Source: JBKPNX01 sp046732855
GTDB lineage: Bacteria > Pseudomonadota > Alphaproteobacteria > Geminicoccales > Geminicoccaceae
Assembly: GCA_046732855.1 (NCBI GenBank)
Contig: JBKPNX010000255.1
Location: forward strand, 1 to 14,551
DNA length: 14,551 bases
Direction: 5' to 3'
Under the pieces are notes generated by a model, which was not told the origin of the DNA, searched no databases, and saw only the letters and a list, made by a program, of their open reading frames with translations. This document shows, piece by piece, positions 1-6,030 of this stretch. The position numbers and the translations under genes were made by a program. Within the stretch, counting starts at the first letter, position 1. Each line of letters begins with the position of its first letter.

Positions 1-207
1 CTTTTAGAGTGGTCGACGAGTTTGACGCCGGCTCGGCTTGCAGTGCCGAGTTATGACAAAGATAGCCTCCCGCCTCACCCGCTCTCCGCTCAGATTTCCA
101 CTAACTCAGAAGAGGTCTTTAACACCGAGGTTTCTGACTCGGGGTCCAGGTACTCACCGAGGATCGTTGTGAGCGGTTGCAACAGCGGCCTGCGACTGGC
201 GGCATAG
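1..207 (+). CDS. possible C-terminal end of an upstream gene (partial)
   Basis: Frame 1 is open from the first base of the window to a TAG at 205-207, giving about 68 codons. It stops 12 bases before the start of the next gene, as an upstream operon partner would. The translated tail is rich in Ser, Pro and Asn and has no motif I recognise. The start lies outside the window. An open frame of this length can arise by chance in GC-rich DNA, so this is only a possible gene end. Confidence 0.25.
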   Translation, partial: LLEWSTSLTPARLAVPSYDKDSLPPHPLSAQISTNSEEVFNTEVSDSGSRYSPRIVVSGCNSGLRLAA

Positions 208-219
208 AAGGCGCTAAAA

Positions 220-573
220 ATGAGTGCATCCACTCCCCCACCACAGGAAAAGGTGTCGATAAGGTCCAAAGATTTCCGCATAGTGTTCACAAATTCATTT
301 TCGCTCAGATTTGCTGATAATGACGTTTTACTAAAGTTTATCATCGATACCGATCCTGGCGACCAGAATTCTCCTAATATTGAGGAGGTGGCCGTGGCAA
401 TGACGCCGCGTTCTGCTAAACTGCTTGCGCACTTTCTGACCCAAACTGTTGAAGCCTTTGAGGCCGCGACAGGTCCCATTGTGGTTGCTAGAGAGAAGCT
501 TGACAGCATATCCGAGGCTCTTCACACCCGGCGAGCCGACCGGTCTGGCTCTACCGAGAAGCCGTCCGAATGA
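220..573 (+). CDS. DUF3467-like small protein
   Basis: A 117-residue protein with the layout of DUF3467-type proteins. After a short N-terminal tail, residues about 18-45 form a beta-rich part (FTNSFSLRFADNDVLLKF). Then come EEVAVAMTPRSAKLLAHF at about 56-73 and a helix TQTVEAFEAATG at about 74-85. The pattern of a 'viMTP..AK.L...L...v..yE...G' core after a beta segment is what I base the family call on; the molecular role of the family is not established. The ATG at 220 follows an AGAAGG-type ribosome site. Base composition is less GC-rich than the core genes further on, which fits an accessory origin. Its neighbour upstream may be a co-transcribed partial gene; downstream are almost 600 bases without a gene. 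Confidence 0.65.
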   Translation: MSASTPPPQEKVSIRSKDFRIVFTNSFSLRFADNDVLLKFIIDTDPGDQNSPNIEEVAVAMTPRSAKLLAHFLTQTVEAFEAATGPIVVAREKLDSISEALHTRRADRSGSTEKPSE

Positions 574-689
574 AGGGCTGGGCTGATGCCCTCGCGCCAC
601 CGTGCGCGAAACCGGTTGCAATCGACCGCCATTCCAATGCGCCATAGGCCGTCCGGACCTGCAGCCCAGCTGCGCCTGCTTGGCCAGCT

Positions 690-997
690 GCTTAGTTACT
701 GCCCACTGGGGCGCGAGCCAGCAGAGTGACCCGCCAATAACGGCCCAGTGGTGGCAGTCAACCTGATCAGCTGGGGCGCTAAGCTGCGAGCGCGGAGGCG
801 CAACCCGCCGGTCGAGCTAACGTCCTCCGACCCGACCGGCCGCGGCTACAGAACCTGTGTTGGTAGCGACCTCGCGCCGAGTGCCGCGTTGCGCTTCTGC
901 GCCGCGACGCTGCGCCTGAGCAGCGGAAATCCCACATAGACGGCACTACAAGTTCTCCCATGCAAACTCGGCCCGGGCAGCGTGCTCGGCCTTTTTT
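690..997 (+). ncRNA. candidate structured non-coding RNA ending at a terminator
   Basis: A set of nested, non-crossing helices can be drawn on the plus strand: 690-695 with 779-784; 698-710 with 744-758 (13 pairs, one 2-base bulge); 798-804 with 888-894; 807-814 with 833-840 (8 pairs); 845-849 with 863-867; and 908-913 with 920-925 (6 pairs, 6-base loop). An intrinsic terminator follows at 973-997. I see no tmRNA, RNase P, SRP or 6S signatures and cannot place it in a known family. GC-rich DNA yields spurious stems, so the case rests on their number, their order and the terminator. It could instead be the long 3' untranslated region of the 220-573 gene. Confidence 0.25.
973..997 (+). terminator. 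intrinsic terminator
   Basis: CCGGGCA (973-979) pairs with TGCTCGG (983-989) around a 3-base GCG loop, giving seven pairs with one G-U. Two C residues and six T residues (992-997) follow directly. No protein gene ends close upstream, so the terminated transcript is either the candidate RNA at 690-997 or a long tail of the 220-573 gene. Confidence 0.6.
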
Positions 998-1068
998 GTT
1001 TCTGTCCGCTCCGTCAAGCCTCGAAAATACGCAAACTAGACAAAACGCCCATCTCAATTGGCTAAGGG

Positions 1069-1097
1069 TTGACCGTCAATCCTTGACATGCTAGGTT
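1069..1097 (+). promoter_or_regulatory. sigma-70-type promoter with a small dyad
   Basis: TTGACC (1069-1074) and TAGGTT (1092-1097) are separated by 17 bases, so a start near 1104 would serve the gene beginning at 1167. The -35 box is part of the perfect dyad TTGAC-C-GTCAA (1069-1079), a possible operator. The -10 box is a poor match, so this is a candidate only. Confidence 0.4.
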
Positions 1098-1166
1098 AGT
1101 GATGACGGGTCGGGAGGCCGTCTCCCGAACCCGCCATCGTCGACCATCGTGAAGGATCCACGACAG

Positions 1167-1841
1167 ATGACAGCGAGCGAGACTACCGAGATGCGCGAGA
1201 GTCGGACAGCGGAACTCGACCGGCTGGCCGCTGACGCTTGGCACAACATCAAGTCGGGCCAGCAATGGACCCACTGGCGATATCTCGCCCAGGCATTCGC
1301 CGCCGGCCGCGAGCAGGCGATGCGCGAGGCGCGCACGAACGATCCCTATGGCCCGCCATACAACAAGGCGTTCGGCCGCTGGATGGATGATCCGGTTCGC
1401 CGACAGTGGGCCAACGATAAGGTCAAGGGGGCCGTCGACAAGGCGACCCGGAATCACCTGCTCTGGTGCGCCGACCACATGTCCGAGATCGAGGCGTGGC
1501 GGGACACGCTGGCGCAGAACCAACGCCTGTTGTGGAACCACCCGACCACAGTCAAGCGCCAGTACGAGCGGGCGCACCGCGAAGTCGTGACGCGGGAGAA
1601 AGGCGAGGACGTGATGTCGCCCGCGGCCAAGATGAAGGCGGCACTGGTCGAGGCGACCGAGGACGCCGCCCGGTGGAAGCGTCGGGCCGAGGAAGGTGGC
1701 AGCCTGTTCGACGTGCGCCGGGACACCCCGCAGCAGATTGCCCGCGCGCTGGTCGAGAACTGCACGGCCTCGCGCTGCGAAGCGATCGCCAAGGCGATCC
1801 GGGACGAGGTGAAGCGGCAGAAGCAGGCGCACGCAGGCTGA
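1167..1841 (+). CDS. phage/plasmid-type hypothetical protein
   Basis: A 224-residue, highly charged, mostly helical protein with no signal peptide or membrane segment. ATG 1167 is preferred over GTG 1149 because AAGGA (1152-1156) lies 10 bases before it. The stretch LLWCADHMSEIEAWRDTL...NHPTTVKR at about 98-131 matches a pattern I associate with hypothetical proteins in alphaproteobacterial prophages and plasmids ('leIeaWR.tL...eR....NHPt.v.r.w'). A coiled-coil-like helix with many Glu, Lys and Arg follows at about 145-180. Function is unknown; a role in replication or regulation of a mobile element is a guess from context. The gene has its own candidate promoter and is followed 90 bases later by the zinc-finger gene on the same strand. 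Confidence 0.7.
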   Translation: MTASETTEMRESRTAELDRLAADAWHNIKSGQQWTHWRYLAQAFAAGREQAMREARTNDPYGPPYNKAFGRWMDDPVRRQWANDKVKGAVDKATRNHLLWCADHMSEIEAWRDTLAQNQRLLWNHPTTVKRQYERAHREVVTREKGEDVMSPAAKMKAALVEATEDAARWKRRAEEGGSLFDVRRDTPQQIARALVENCTASRCEAIAKAIRDEVKRQKQAHAG

Positions 1842-1931
1842 CGCCTTGACGCTCGCCTGATCGAGTTCCAGAAACGGCGGGTCGTGCGTTCCAAAGACCT
1901 TCGCTTCGGGCTGGCGAGCGAGGAATAACGA

Positions 1932-2615
1932 ATGAACGAACAGGGCGGCGCGGGCCTGCAGCAGTTCTGGTCGAAGTGGCCAGTGCTCTGTTTGCCGCCC
2001 GCGCTGCCCCCAAAAGCCGCCCAGAGCGTACCGATATCGGTACAGGCCATCCCACTGCCGATCACGACATCGCCCGCTGTAGCCGCCTCCGCTGGCCAGC
2101 AGCTGTGGGAGAGCCTGCACCCGGAGACCAAGAAAGGCACGGCTGGTGGGGGCCGGGGCGGGAAGGGAACACGGACCAAGACTGGAATGGCCGGATCGGC
2201 CACTCCAGCTGACCGCTACACCGCCGACGCGGCCAAGAAGACCGGCAACGGCCACGCCGAGACAAAAGGATCAAATGATCCCATTGATTGCGCCGAGTGC
2301 TCCGGGCCGCTGGTCGGCAAGCGCAAGGGCGCGCGGTTCTGCTCGGACACCTGCCGCAACAATGCCGCCGGTCGGGCGTACCGCGAACGCAAGGTGTTGA
2401 ATGTGCCGGTATCGGCACAACGCGCGAAAAATCCAGACTCTGGAGTTTTGGGTAAGACTGCAGAAGTCGCAGTTTTACCCCGCCGCCTGGTCACCGACGC
2501 CGCCGCGGTGCTCCACCCGCACGAGGTCCAGCGGCCGTTCGACACCGACCTCGGCGACGAGCCCGAATGGGTCAGGGACGAGCTCAGGCCCGAGCCGCTC
2601 GCCTGCGAGGGTTAG
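1932..2615 (+). CDS. zinc-finger protein with a ParB-like fragment
   Basis: A 227-residue protein. The ATG follows GAGGAA (1919-1924) by seven bases. The N-terminal third is Pro/Ala-rich. Residues 57-79 (QQLWESLHPETKKG and a Gly-rich tail) and 95-107 (RYTADAAKKTGNG) resemble the linker found in phage and plasmid ParB-type proteins ('yeeLHPETkhG...f..DtAaKTG'), but the surrounding ParB domain is missing. A treble-clef-like zinc site follows: C120-x2-C123 and C137-x3-C141 (RFCSDTCRNNAAGRAYRERK), typical of small DNA-linked zinc fingers in mobile elements. The C-terminal 80 residues match nothing I know and are encoded across three strong DNA dyads (2403-2480). Likely a nucleic-acid-binding accessory protein; the exact role is unknown. 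Confidence 0.65.
   Translation: MNEQGGAGLQQFWSKWPVLCLPPALPPKAAQSVPISVQAIPLPITTSPAVAASAGQQLWESLHPETKKGTAGGGRGGKGTRTKTGMAGSATPADRYTADAAKKTGNGHAETKGSNDPIDCAECSGPLVGKRKGARFCSDTCRNNAAGRAYRERKVLNVPVSAQRAKNPDSGVLGKTAEVAVLPRRLVTDAAAVLHPHEVQRPFDTDLGDEPEWVRDELRPEPLACEG
2028..2043. repeat. perfect 16-bp palindrome, copy 1
   Basis: GTACCGATATCGGTAC is fully self-complementary and lies in the coding region at codons 33-38. A near-identical dyad with compensatory changes lies 375 bases downstream in the same frame (2403-2418). Confidence 0.9.
2403..2418. repeat. 16-bp palindrome, copy 2 (variant)
   Basis: GTGCCG-GTAT-CGGCAC. Compared with copy 1, the outer A:T pair is replaced by G:C on both arms, so the symmetry is kept. 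The two copies encode VPISVQ and VPVSAQ. Confidence 0.9.
2427..2449. repeat. dyad centred on TCCAGA-C-TCTGGA
   Basis: Perfect arms at 2432-2437 and 2439-2444 extend, after one mismatch, to AAAA (2427-2430) and TTTT (2446-2449). It has the look of an operator or a weak bidirectional terminator, but it lies inside the zinc-finger gene. Confidence 0.7.
2450..2480. repeat. 12-bp inverted repeat, 7-base loop
   Basis: GGGTAAGACTGC (2450-2461) pairs with GCAGTTTTACCC (2469-2480). Eleven pairs are Watson-Crick and one is G-U. It directly follows the dyad at 2427-2449, in the C-terminal half of the zinc-finger gene. Confidence 0.85.
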
Positions 2616-2619
2616 TCGG

Positions 2620-2651
2620 GTGTTTGCCCGTCGTTTGCCAGTCGTTTCTTC
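2620..2651. repeat. three short direct repeats beside tRNA-Thr
   Basis: GTGTTTGCCC, GTCGTTTGCCA and GTCGTTTCTTC follow one another with a period of 10-11 bases, ending 17 bases from the tRNA 3' end. Helically phased repeats next to a tRNA 3' end are what integrase or excisionase arm sites look like. That function is inferred. Confidence 0.5.
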
Positions 2652-2667
2652 GATTTCCGCTAAGTGC

Positions 2668-2742
2668 TGGTGCCGCCGGTAAGAATCGAACTTACGACCC
2701 CACCCTTACCAAGGGTGTGCTCTACCCCTGAGCTACGGCGGC
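2668..2742 (-). tRNA. tRNA-Thr (anticodon GGT)
   Basis: Read on the minus strand, the acceptor arm GCCGCCG pairs with CGGCGGC, followed by discriminator A and an encoded CCA. The D arm has GCTCAGGGGTAGAGC. The anticodon stem CACCC/GGGTG carries the loop TTGGTAA with anticodon GGT. The T loop is TTCGATT. All four arms are intact. The 3' end faces the accessory region at 1-2660, so this tRNA is a plausible integration site. Confidence 0.97.
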
Positions 2743-2804
2743 TGCTAGAAAGCCTGGGCTAGATGCCACACGCCGGCCGGACCCTGCAAGCGAATTGACG
2801 CGCC

Positions 2805-2972
2805 ATGGCGCGCCCCGCGGACCCGCCAAGACGACCCAGGCACTCGGCGCAGACCCGCGCCGACAAGGCCGCGCGCGCCGCGCGCGTCGCCGAGGAGATG
2901 CGCAAGAATCTGCGCAAGCGCAAGGCGCAGCAGCGCGCCCGGCAACAAAAAAGCAAGCCCGAGCAGCCCTGA
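2805..2972 (+). CDS. small basic conserved protein
   Basis: A 55-residue, very basic protein starting ATG at 2805. The core EEMRKNLRKRKAQQRARQQK at about 30-49 resembles the small Arg/Lys-rich helical protein commonly found just before murA in alphaproteobacteria ('aLReNLrrRKaQ.Rar'); I know this family by context and its function is unknown. No good ribosome site is visible upstream. The expected neighbour murA is missing: the next gene is DUF2948, 156 bases downstream, which normally follows murA. The codons are GC-rich like those of the core genes. Confidence 0.6.
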   Translation: MARPADPPRRPRHSAQTRADKAARAARVAEEMRKNLRKRKAQQRARQQKSKPEQP

Positions 2973-3128
2973 CGCGCTCGCCGGCTTGAGCCGAGGCTGC
3001 CGAGTTCCTACAACAATCAGCAGCATGACCACGTGACCCGGCGCCCGACGAGCGCGCTGCCGCGAGTGCGGCGATCGCCATCTCCGCCCGGGTCCGGAAT
3101 CGCATGGCGCACACGAATGGGGCGGGAC

Positions 3129-3584
3129 ATGACCGATTGCTTGCGGCTCAAGGCGGTGGACGCCGCCGACCTCAGCGTGATCGCCGCGTGTCTGCAGGAC
3201 GCGCTGATTCCCTTGTCCGAGATGGTCTATCTGCCGGACGAGCAGCGCTTTCTCGCCGCCTTCACGCGTTTTCGCCGCGAATGCCTGGCCGACCCGGATC
3301 GCTGCGCAGGGGTGACGCAGTGCCAGTCGGTGCTGACCTTCGAGCGGGTCGAGGCGGTCCGGCACCACGGCATCGACCCGCGCTTCGGCGGGGTCAAGCT
3401 GGAGTTCCTGACCATGGTCGCCGAACCTGGCGACGACGGCCTTGTCACCATCATCCTGATCTTCGCCGGAGACATGGCGCTGCAGCTGCGCGCGCGCGGC
3501 ATTGCCGCGGCCTTGTGCGATTTCGGCGAGCCCTGGCCGGCGCACGCCGCGCCGCATCATGAGCTGGCGATCGAAAGCGCCTGA
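3129..3584 (+). CDS. DUF2948 family protein
   Basis: A 151-residue cytoplasmic protein of a family restricted largely to alphaproteobacteria, where it usually lies between murA and hisD. Family features seen: LKAVDAADLSVIAACLQDAL near the N terminus, YLPDEQRFLAAFTRFR at about 34-49, FERVEAVRHHGID at 71-83, a beta segment LVTIILIFAGDMALQL near 105-125, and a closing FGEPWPAHAAPHH. The start at 3129 gives the usual family length and follows GGGGCGG closely; ATG 3117 in the same frame is the alternative. The end overlaps hisD by 26 bases, so the two are translationally coupled. Function is not established; its constant link to hisD suggests co-expression rather than a proven role in histidine synthesis. 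Confidence 0.85.
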   Translation: MTDCLRLKAVDAADLSVIAACLQDALIPLSEMVYLPDEQRFLAAFTRFRRECLADPDRCAGVTQCQSVLTFERVEAVRHHGIDPRFGGVKLEFLTMVAEPGDDGLVTIILIFAGDMALQLRARGIAAALCDFGEPWPAHAAPHHELAIESA

Positions 3585-4890
3585 GGTGGTCGCGCGCCTC
3601 GACCACCGGGCGGCGGACTTCGACGCGCGTTTCGCCCGGCTGGTCGGCCAGCGGCGCGCGCAGGAGCAGGGCGTGCGCGGTGAGGTCGCCGCTATCCTCG
3701 CCCGGGTCGAGGCCGAGGGCGACGCGGCGCTGCTCGAGTATACCGCGCAGTTTGACCGTCAGCAGCTCCATCCCGAGCAGCTGCGGGTCGGCGCGGACGA
3801 GATTGCGGGCGCCGTGGCGGGCTGCCCCGCCGAGCTGCGCGCGGCGCTCGAGCTCGCGGCGGCGCGGATCGCGGCGTTTCACCGGCTTCAGCTGCCCGAG
3901 GACCTGGATTACCAGGACGAGCTCGGCGTCGGCCTCGGCCTGCGTTGGCGGCCGATCGGCGCGGTCGGCATCTACGTGCCGGGCGGCACCGCCGCCTATC
4001 CCAGCTCCGTGCTGATGAACGCGCTGCCGGCCCGGATCGCCGGCGTCGAGCGCCTGGTCATGACCGTCCCGGCCCCCGGCGGCGAGCTCAACCCCCTGGT
4101 CCTGGTCGCGGCGCACCTCGCCGACATCGAGGAGATCTACCGGGTCGGCGGCGCCCAGGCGATCGCGGCGCTCGCGTTCGGCACCAGGGCCATCGCCCCG
4201 GTCGACAAGATCGTCGGGCCCGGCAATGCTTACGTCGCCGAGGCCAAGCGCCAGGTGTTCGGCCGGGTCGGCATCGACCTGATCGCCGGTCCGTCCGAGA
4301 TCGTGGTGGTCGCCGACGGCGACCAGGACCCCGAATGGATCGCCGCCGACCTGCTCAGCCAGGCCGAGCATGACGAGCTCGCGCAGGCCGTCCTGATCAC
4401 CGACGACGCCGACCTCGGCGATGCGGTCGCCGCCGCGGCCCTGCGCCAGCTCGCCACGCTGCCGCGCGGGGCGATCGCCGGCGCGAGCTGGCGCGACCTC
4501 GGCGCGATCGTGGTGGTGCCGGACCTCGGCGAGGCGGCGGCGCTGGTCGATCGTCTGGCGCCCGAGCACGTCGAGCTTCTGGTCGCGGACCCGCAGGCAC
4601 TCGCCGAGCGCATCCGCCATGCCGGCGCGATCTTCCTCGGCCCGCACACGCCCGAGGTGATCGGCGACTACGTCGGCGGGCCGAACCACGTGCTGCCGAC
4701 CGACCGCACCGCCCGGTTCGCGTCCGGCCTCTCGGTCTACGACTTCCTGAAGCGGACCACGCTGCTCGCCTGCACCGCGCAGAGCCTCGCCGCGCTCGGT
4801 CCGCCCGCCGCCGCGTTGGCCCGCGCCGAGGGCCTCGCCGGCCACGCGCGGGCGATCACGCTCCGTCTTGGCGCCGCCGACCCGGCATGA
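3559..4890 (+). CDS. hisD: histidinol dehydrogenase
   Basis: A 443-residue zinc enzyme that oxidises L-histidinol to L-histidine with two NAD+, the last two steps of histidine synthesis in the cytoplasm. All active-site residues are present at a steady offset of 9-10 from the E. coli protein: Q268 and H271 (SQAEHDE) and D370 (IGDYVGG) with H429 (GLAGHARA) for zinc, and E336-H337 (LAPEHVELL) for catalysis. The family block GPGNAYVAEAKRQVFG, followed by IDLIAGPSEIVVVAD, is intact. ATG 3559 (MSWRSKAPEVVARLD) is chosen because the conserved N terminus begins there, although the frame is open from 3502. It overlaps DUF2948 by 26 bases and UPF0262 by 4, so the three form one transcription unit. No other his gene is in the window. 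Confidence 0.98.
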   Translation: MSWRSKAPEVVARLDHRAADFDARFARLVGQRRAQEQGVRGEVAAILARVEAEGDAALLEYTAQFDRQQLHPEQLRVGADEIAGAVAGCPAELRAALELAAARIAAFHRLQLPEDLDYQDELGVGLGLRWRPIGAVGIYVPGGTAAYPSSVLMNALPARIAGVERLVMTVPAPGGELNPLVLVAAHLADIEEIYRVGGAQAIAALAFGTRAIAPVDKIVGPGNAYVAEAKRQVFGRVGIDLIAGPSEIVVVADGDQDPEWIAADLLSQAEHDELAQAVLITDDADLGDAVAAAALRQLATLPRGAIAGASWRDLGAIVVVPDLGEAAALVDRLAPEHVELLVADPQALAERIRHAGAIFLGPHTPEVIGDYVGGPNHVLPTDRTARFASGLSVYDFLKRTTLLACTAQSLAALGPPAAALARAEGLAGHARAITLRLGAADPA

Positions 4891-5366
4891 GCAGGCGGGA
4901 CGGGGCGCGGATCGTCGACATCCGCCTCGATGCCGCGAGCATCGTGCGCTGGAACCGCGAGATCGAGCACGAGCGGCAGGTCGCGGTGTTCGACCTCCTG
5001 GAGCGCAACTCGTTCGAGCTGGTCGGCGGCTTTGCCGGCCCGTATCGCGTCGCCCTGTCGCTGCGCGAGGCCAACCTGATCTTCACGGTCGACGACGAGA
5101 GTGGCGAGCAGCGCTCTGAGGTCACGCTCTCGATGCGTCCTTTCCGCCGCCTGATCAAGGACTACTTCCTGATCTGCGAGAGCTATTTCCAGGCGATCCG
5201 CAGCGCCACGCCGAGCCGGATCGAGGCGATCGACATGGGTCGGCGCGGTCTGCACAACGAGGGCGCGGAAAAGCTCGAGGGCGTGCTCGCCGACCGGATC
5301 AGGGTCGACGCCGAGACCGCGCGCCGCCTGTTCACCCTGGTCTGCGTCCTGCATATCCGTGGCTGA
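4887..5366 (+). CDS. UPF0262 family protein
   Basis: A 159-residue protein of the alphaproteobacterial UPF0262 family, almost always directly after hisD. Family blocks seen: IVDIRLDAASIVRWN at 9-23, IEHERQVAVFDLLE at 26-39, RPFRRLIKDYFLICESY at 84-100, RIEAIDMGRRGLHNEGAE at 111-128, and ARRLFTLVCVLH at 145-156. The length is normal. It starts at the ATGA overlapping the hisD stop, which means coupled translation. The stop codon TGA (5364-5366) lies in the first unit of a 14-bp tandem repeat. No biochemical function is known. Confidence 0.95.
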   Translation: MSRRDGARIVDIRLDAASIVRWNREIEHERQVAVFDLLERNSFELVGGFAGPYRVALSLREANLIFTVDDESGEQRSEVTLSMRPFRRLIKDYFLICESYFQAIRSATPSRIEAIDMGRRGLHNEGAEKLEGVLADRIRVDAETARRLFTLVCVLHIRG

Positions 5367-5470
5367 ATGGGCGTGGCCGAATGGGCGTGGCCGAATGGGC
5401 GTGGCCGAATGGGCGTGGCCGAATGGGCGTGGCCGAATGGGCGTGGCTGAATGGGCGTGGCTGAATCCGC
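5359..5470 (+). repeat. 14-bp tandem repeat array, 8 units
   Basis: The unit GTGGCYGAATGGGC starts at 5359, 5373, 5387, 5401, 5415, 5429 and 5443. A last copy at 5457 differs at two positions (GTGGCTGAATccGC). Units 1, 7 and 8 carry GTGGCT; units 2-6 carry GTGGCC. The first unit contains the stop of UPF0262, and the last two supply the possible starts (ATG 5451, GTG 5457) of the next gene. Removing seven units (98 bases) would leave a direct 8-base overlap of the two genes, which points to expansion of an ancestral stop/start overlap. Confidence 0.97.
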
Positions 5471-5912
5471 CGAGCTGCCCGGCAGCGTGCTGTTTGCCTG
5501 CACCCAGAACGCGCTGCGCTCGCCGATGGCCGAGGCGCTGATGAAGTATCTGCACGGGGCGCAGATCTACGTGCAGTCGGTCGGCGTGCGCCCGAGCGAG
5601 GTCGACCCGTTCGTGGTCGCGGTGCTGGACGAGATCGGGATCGACCTCAGCCGCCACCGCGCCCGCTCGTTCGAGGACCTCGAGGACGACTATTTCGACC
5701 TCGTGATCTCGCTGTCGCCCGAGGCGCAGCACCGCGCGGTCGAGCTGACCCGCACCAGCTCCTGTCAGATCGAGTTCTGGCCGGTGCTCGACCCGAGCCT
5801 CGCCGACGGCAGCCGCGAGACCCAGCTCGACGCGTATCGCGCGCTGCGCGACGACCTGCTTGCCCGCCTCCGCCGCCGCTTCCCGCCCCGCGGCGCGCCG
5901 GTGGTGGGGTGA
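5451..5912 (+). CDS. low-molecular-weight phosphatase / arsenate reductase-like protein
   Basis: A 153-residue protein of the low-molecular-weight protein tyrosine phosphatase fold. The P-loop C-x5-R is C17-TQNAL-R23 followed by Ser, and the late Asp-Pro that supplies the general acid is in WPVLDPS near residue 113. In this gene order the family member is often annotated as an arsenate-reductase-like phosphatase; its true substrate is unknown. Two starts are possible: ATG 5451 (MGVAESAELPG) and GTG 5457 (VAESAELPG). A TGA directly before 5451 rules out any longer form. Both starts lie in the tandem repeat and lack a clear ribosome site, so translation may depend on coupling with UPF0262. I prefer GTG 5457 as the ancestral start. 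infA, which I would expect next, does not follow. Confidence 0.85.
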   Translation: MGVAESAELPGSVLFACTQNALRSPMAEALMKYLHGAQIYVQSVGVRPSEVDPFVVAVLDEIGIDLSRHRARSFEDLEDDYFDLVISLSPEAQHRAVELTRTSSCQIEFWPVLDPSLADGSRETQLDAYRALRDDLLARLRRRFPPRGAPVVG

Positions 5913-6030
5913 GCTCACCGGGGCGGTGCTGCGTACGGGATGAGCTGTCAAGCGGCGCTTATCCGCCGCCGCGACCCTCCACAGGGGGTAAGCTAATCTG
6001 AGATGGCACTTCGCTGCAGGGACGGTTGTG

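Larger units (their letters stand above)
574..1166 (+). other. 593-base stretch without a protein gene
   Basis: No reading frame here has protein-like composition together with a ribosome site. The stretch holds several long inverted repeats (690-925), an intrinsic terminator (973-997) and a promoter-like site (1069-1097) for the next gene. These are listed separately. Confidence 0.6.

Noticed and set aside
690..997. tmRNA, RNase P RNA, SRP RNA or 6S RNA
   Set aside because: None of the conserved core sequences (tag frame and TTCGA arm, RNase P core, SRP tetraloop region) can be found.
1062..2255. A 397-codon minus-strand open frame
   Set aside because: It lies opposite two plus-strand genes that have ribosome sites and recognisable segments; its composition is typical of antisense frames.
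3451..4845. A 464-codon minus-strand open frame
   Set aside because: It is the mirror of hisD in GC-rich DNA, with Gly/Arg/Ala/Asp-rich composition and no motif.
5359..5470. CRISPR array
   Set aside because: The units are 14 bases long and directly adjacent, with no spacers and no cas genes.
5952..5969. Terminator after the phosphatase-like gene (GCGGCG with CGCCGC)
   Set aside because: The stem has only six pairs and no T run follows.
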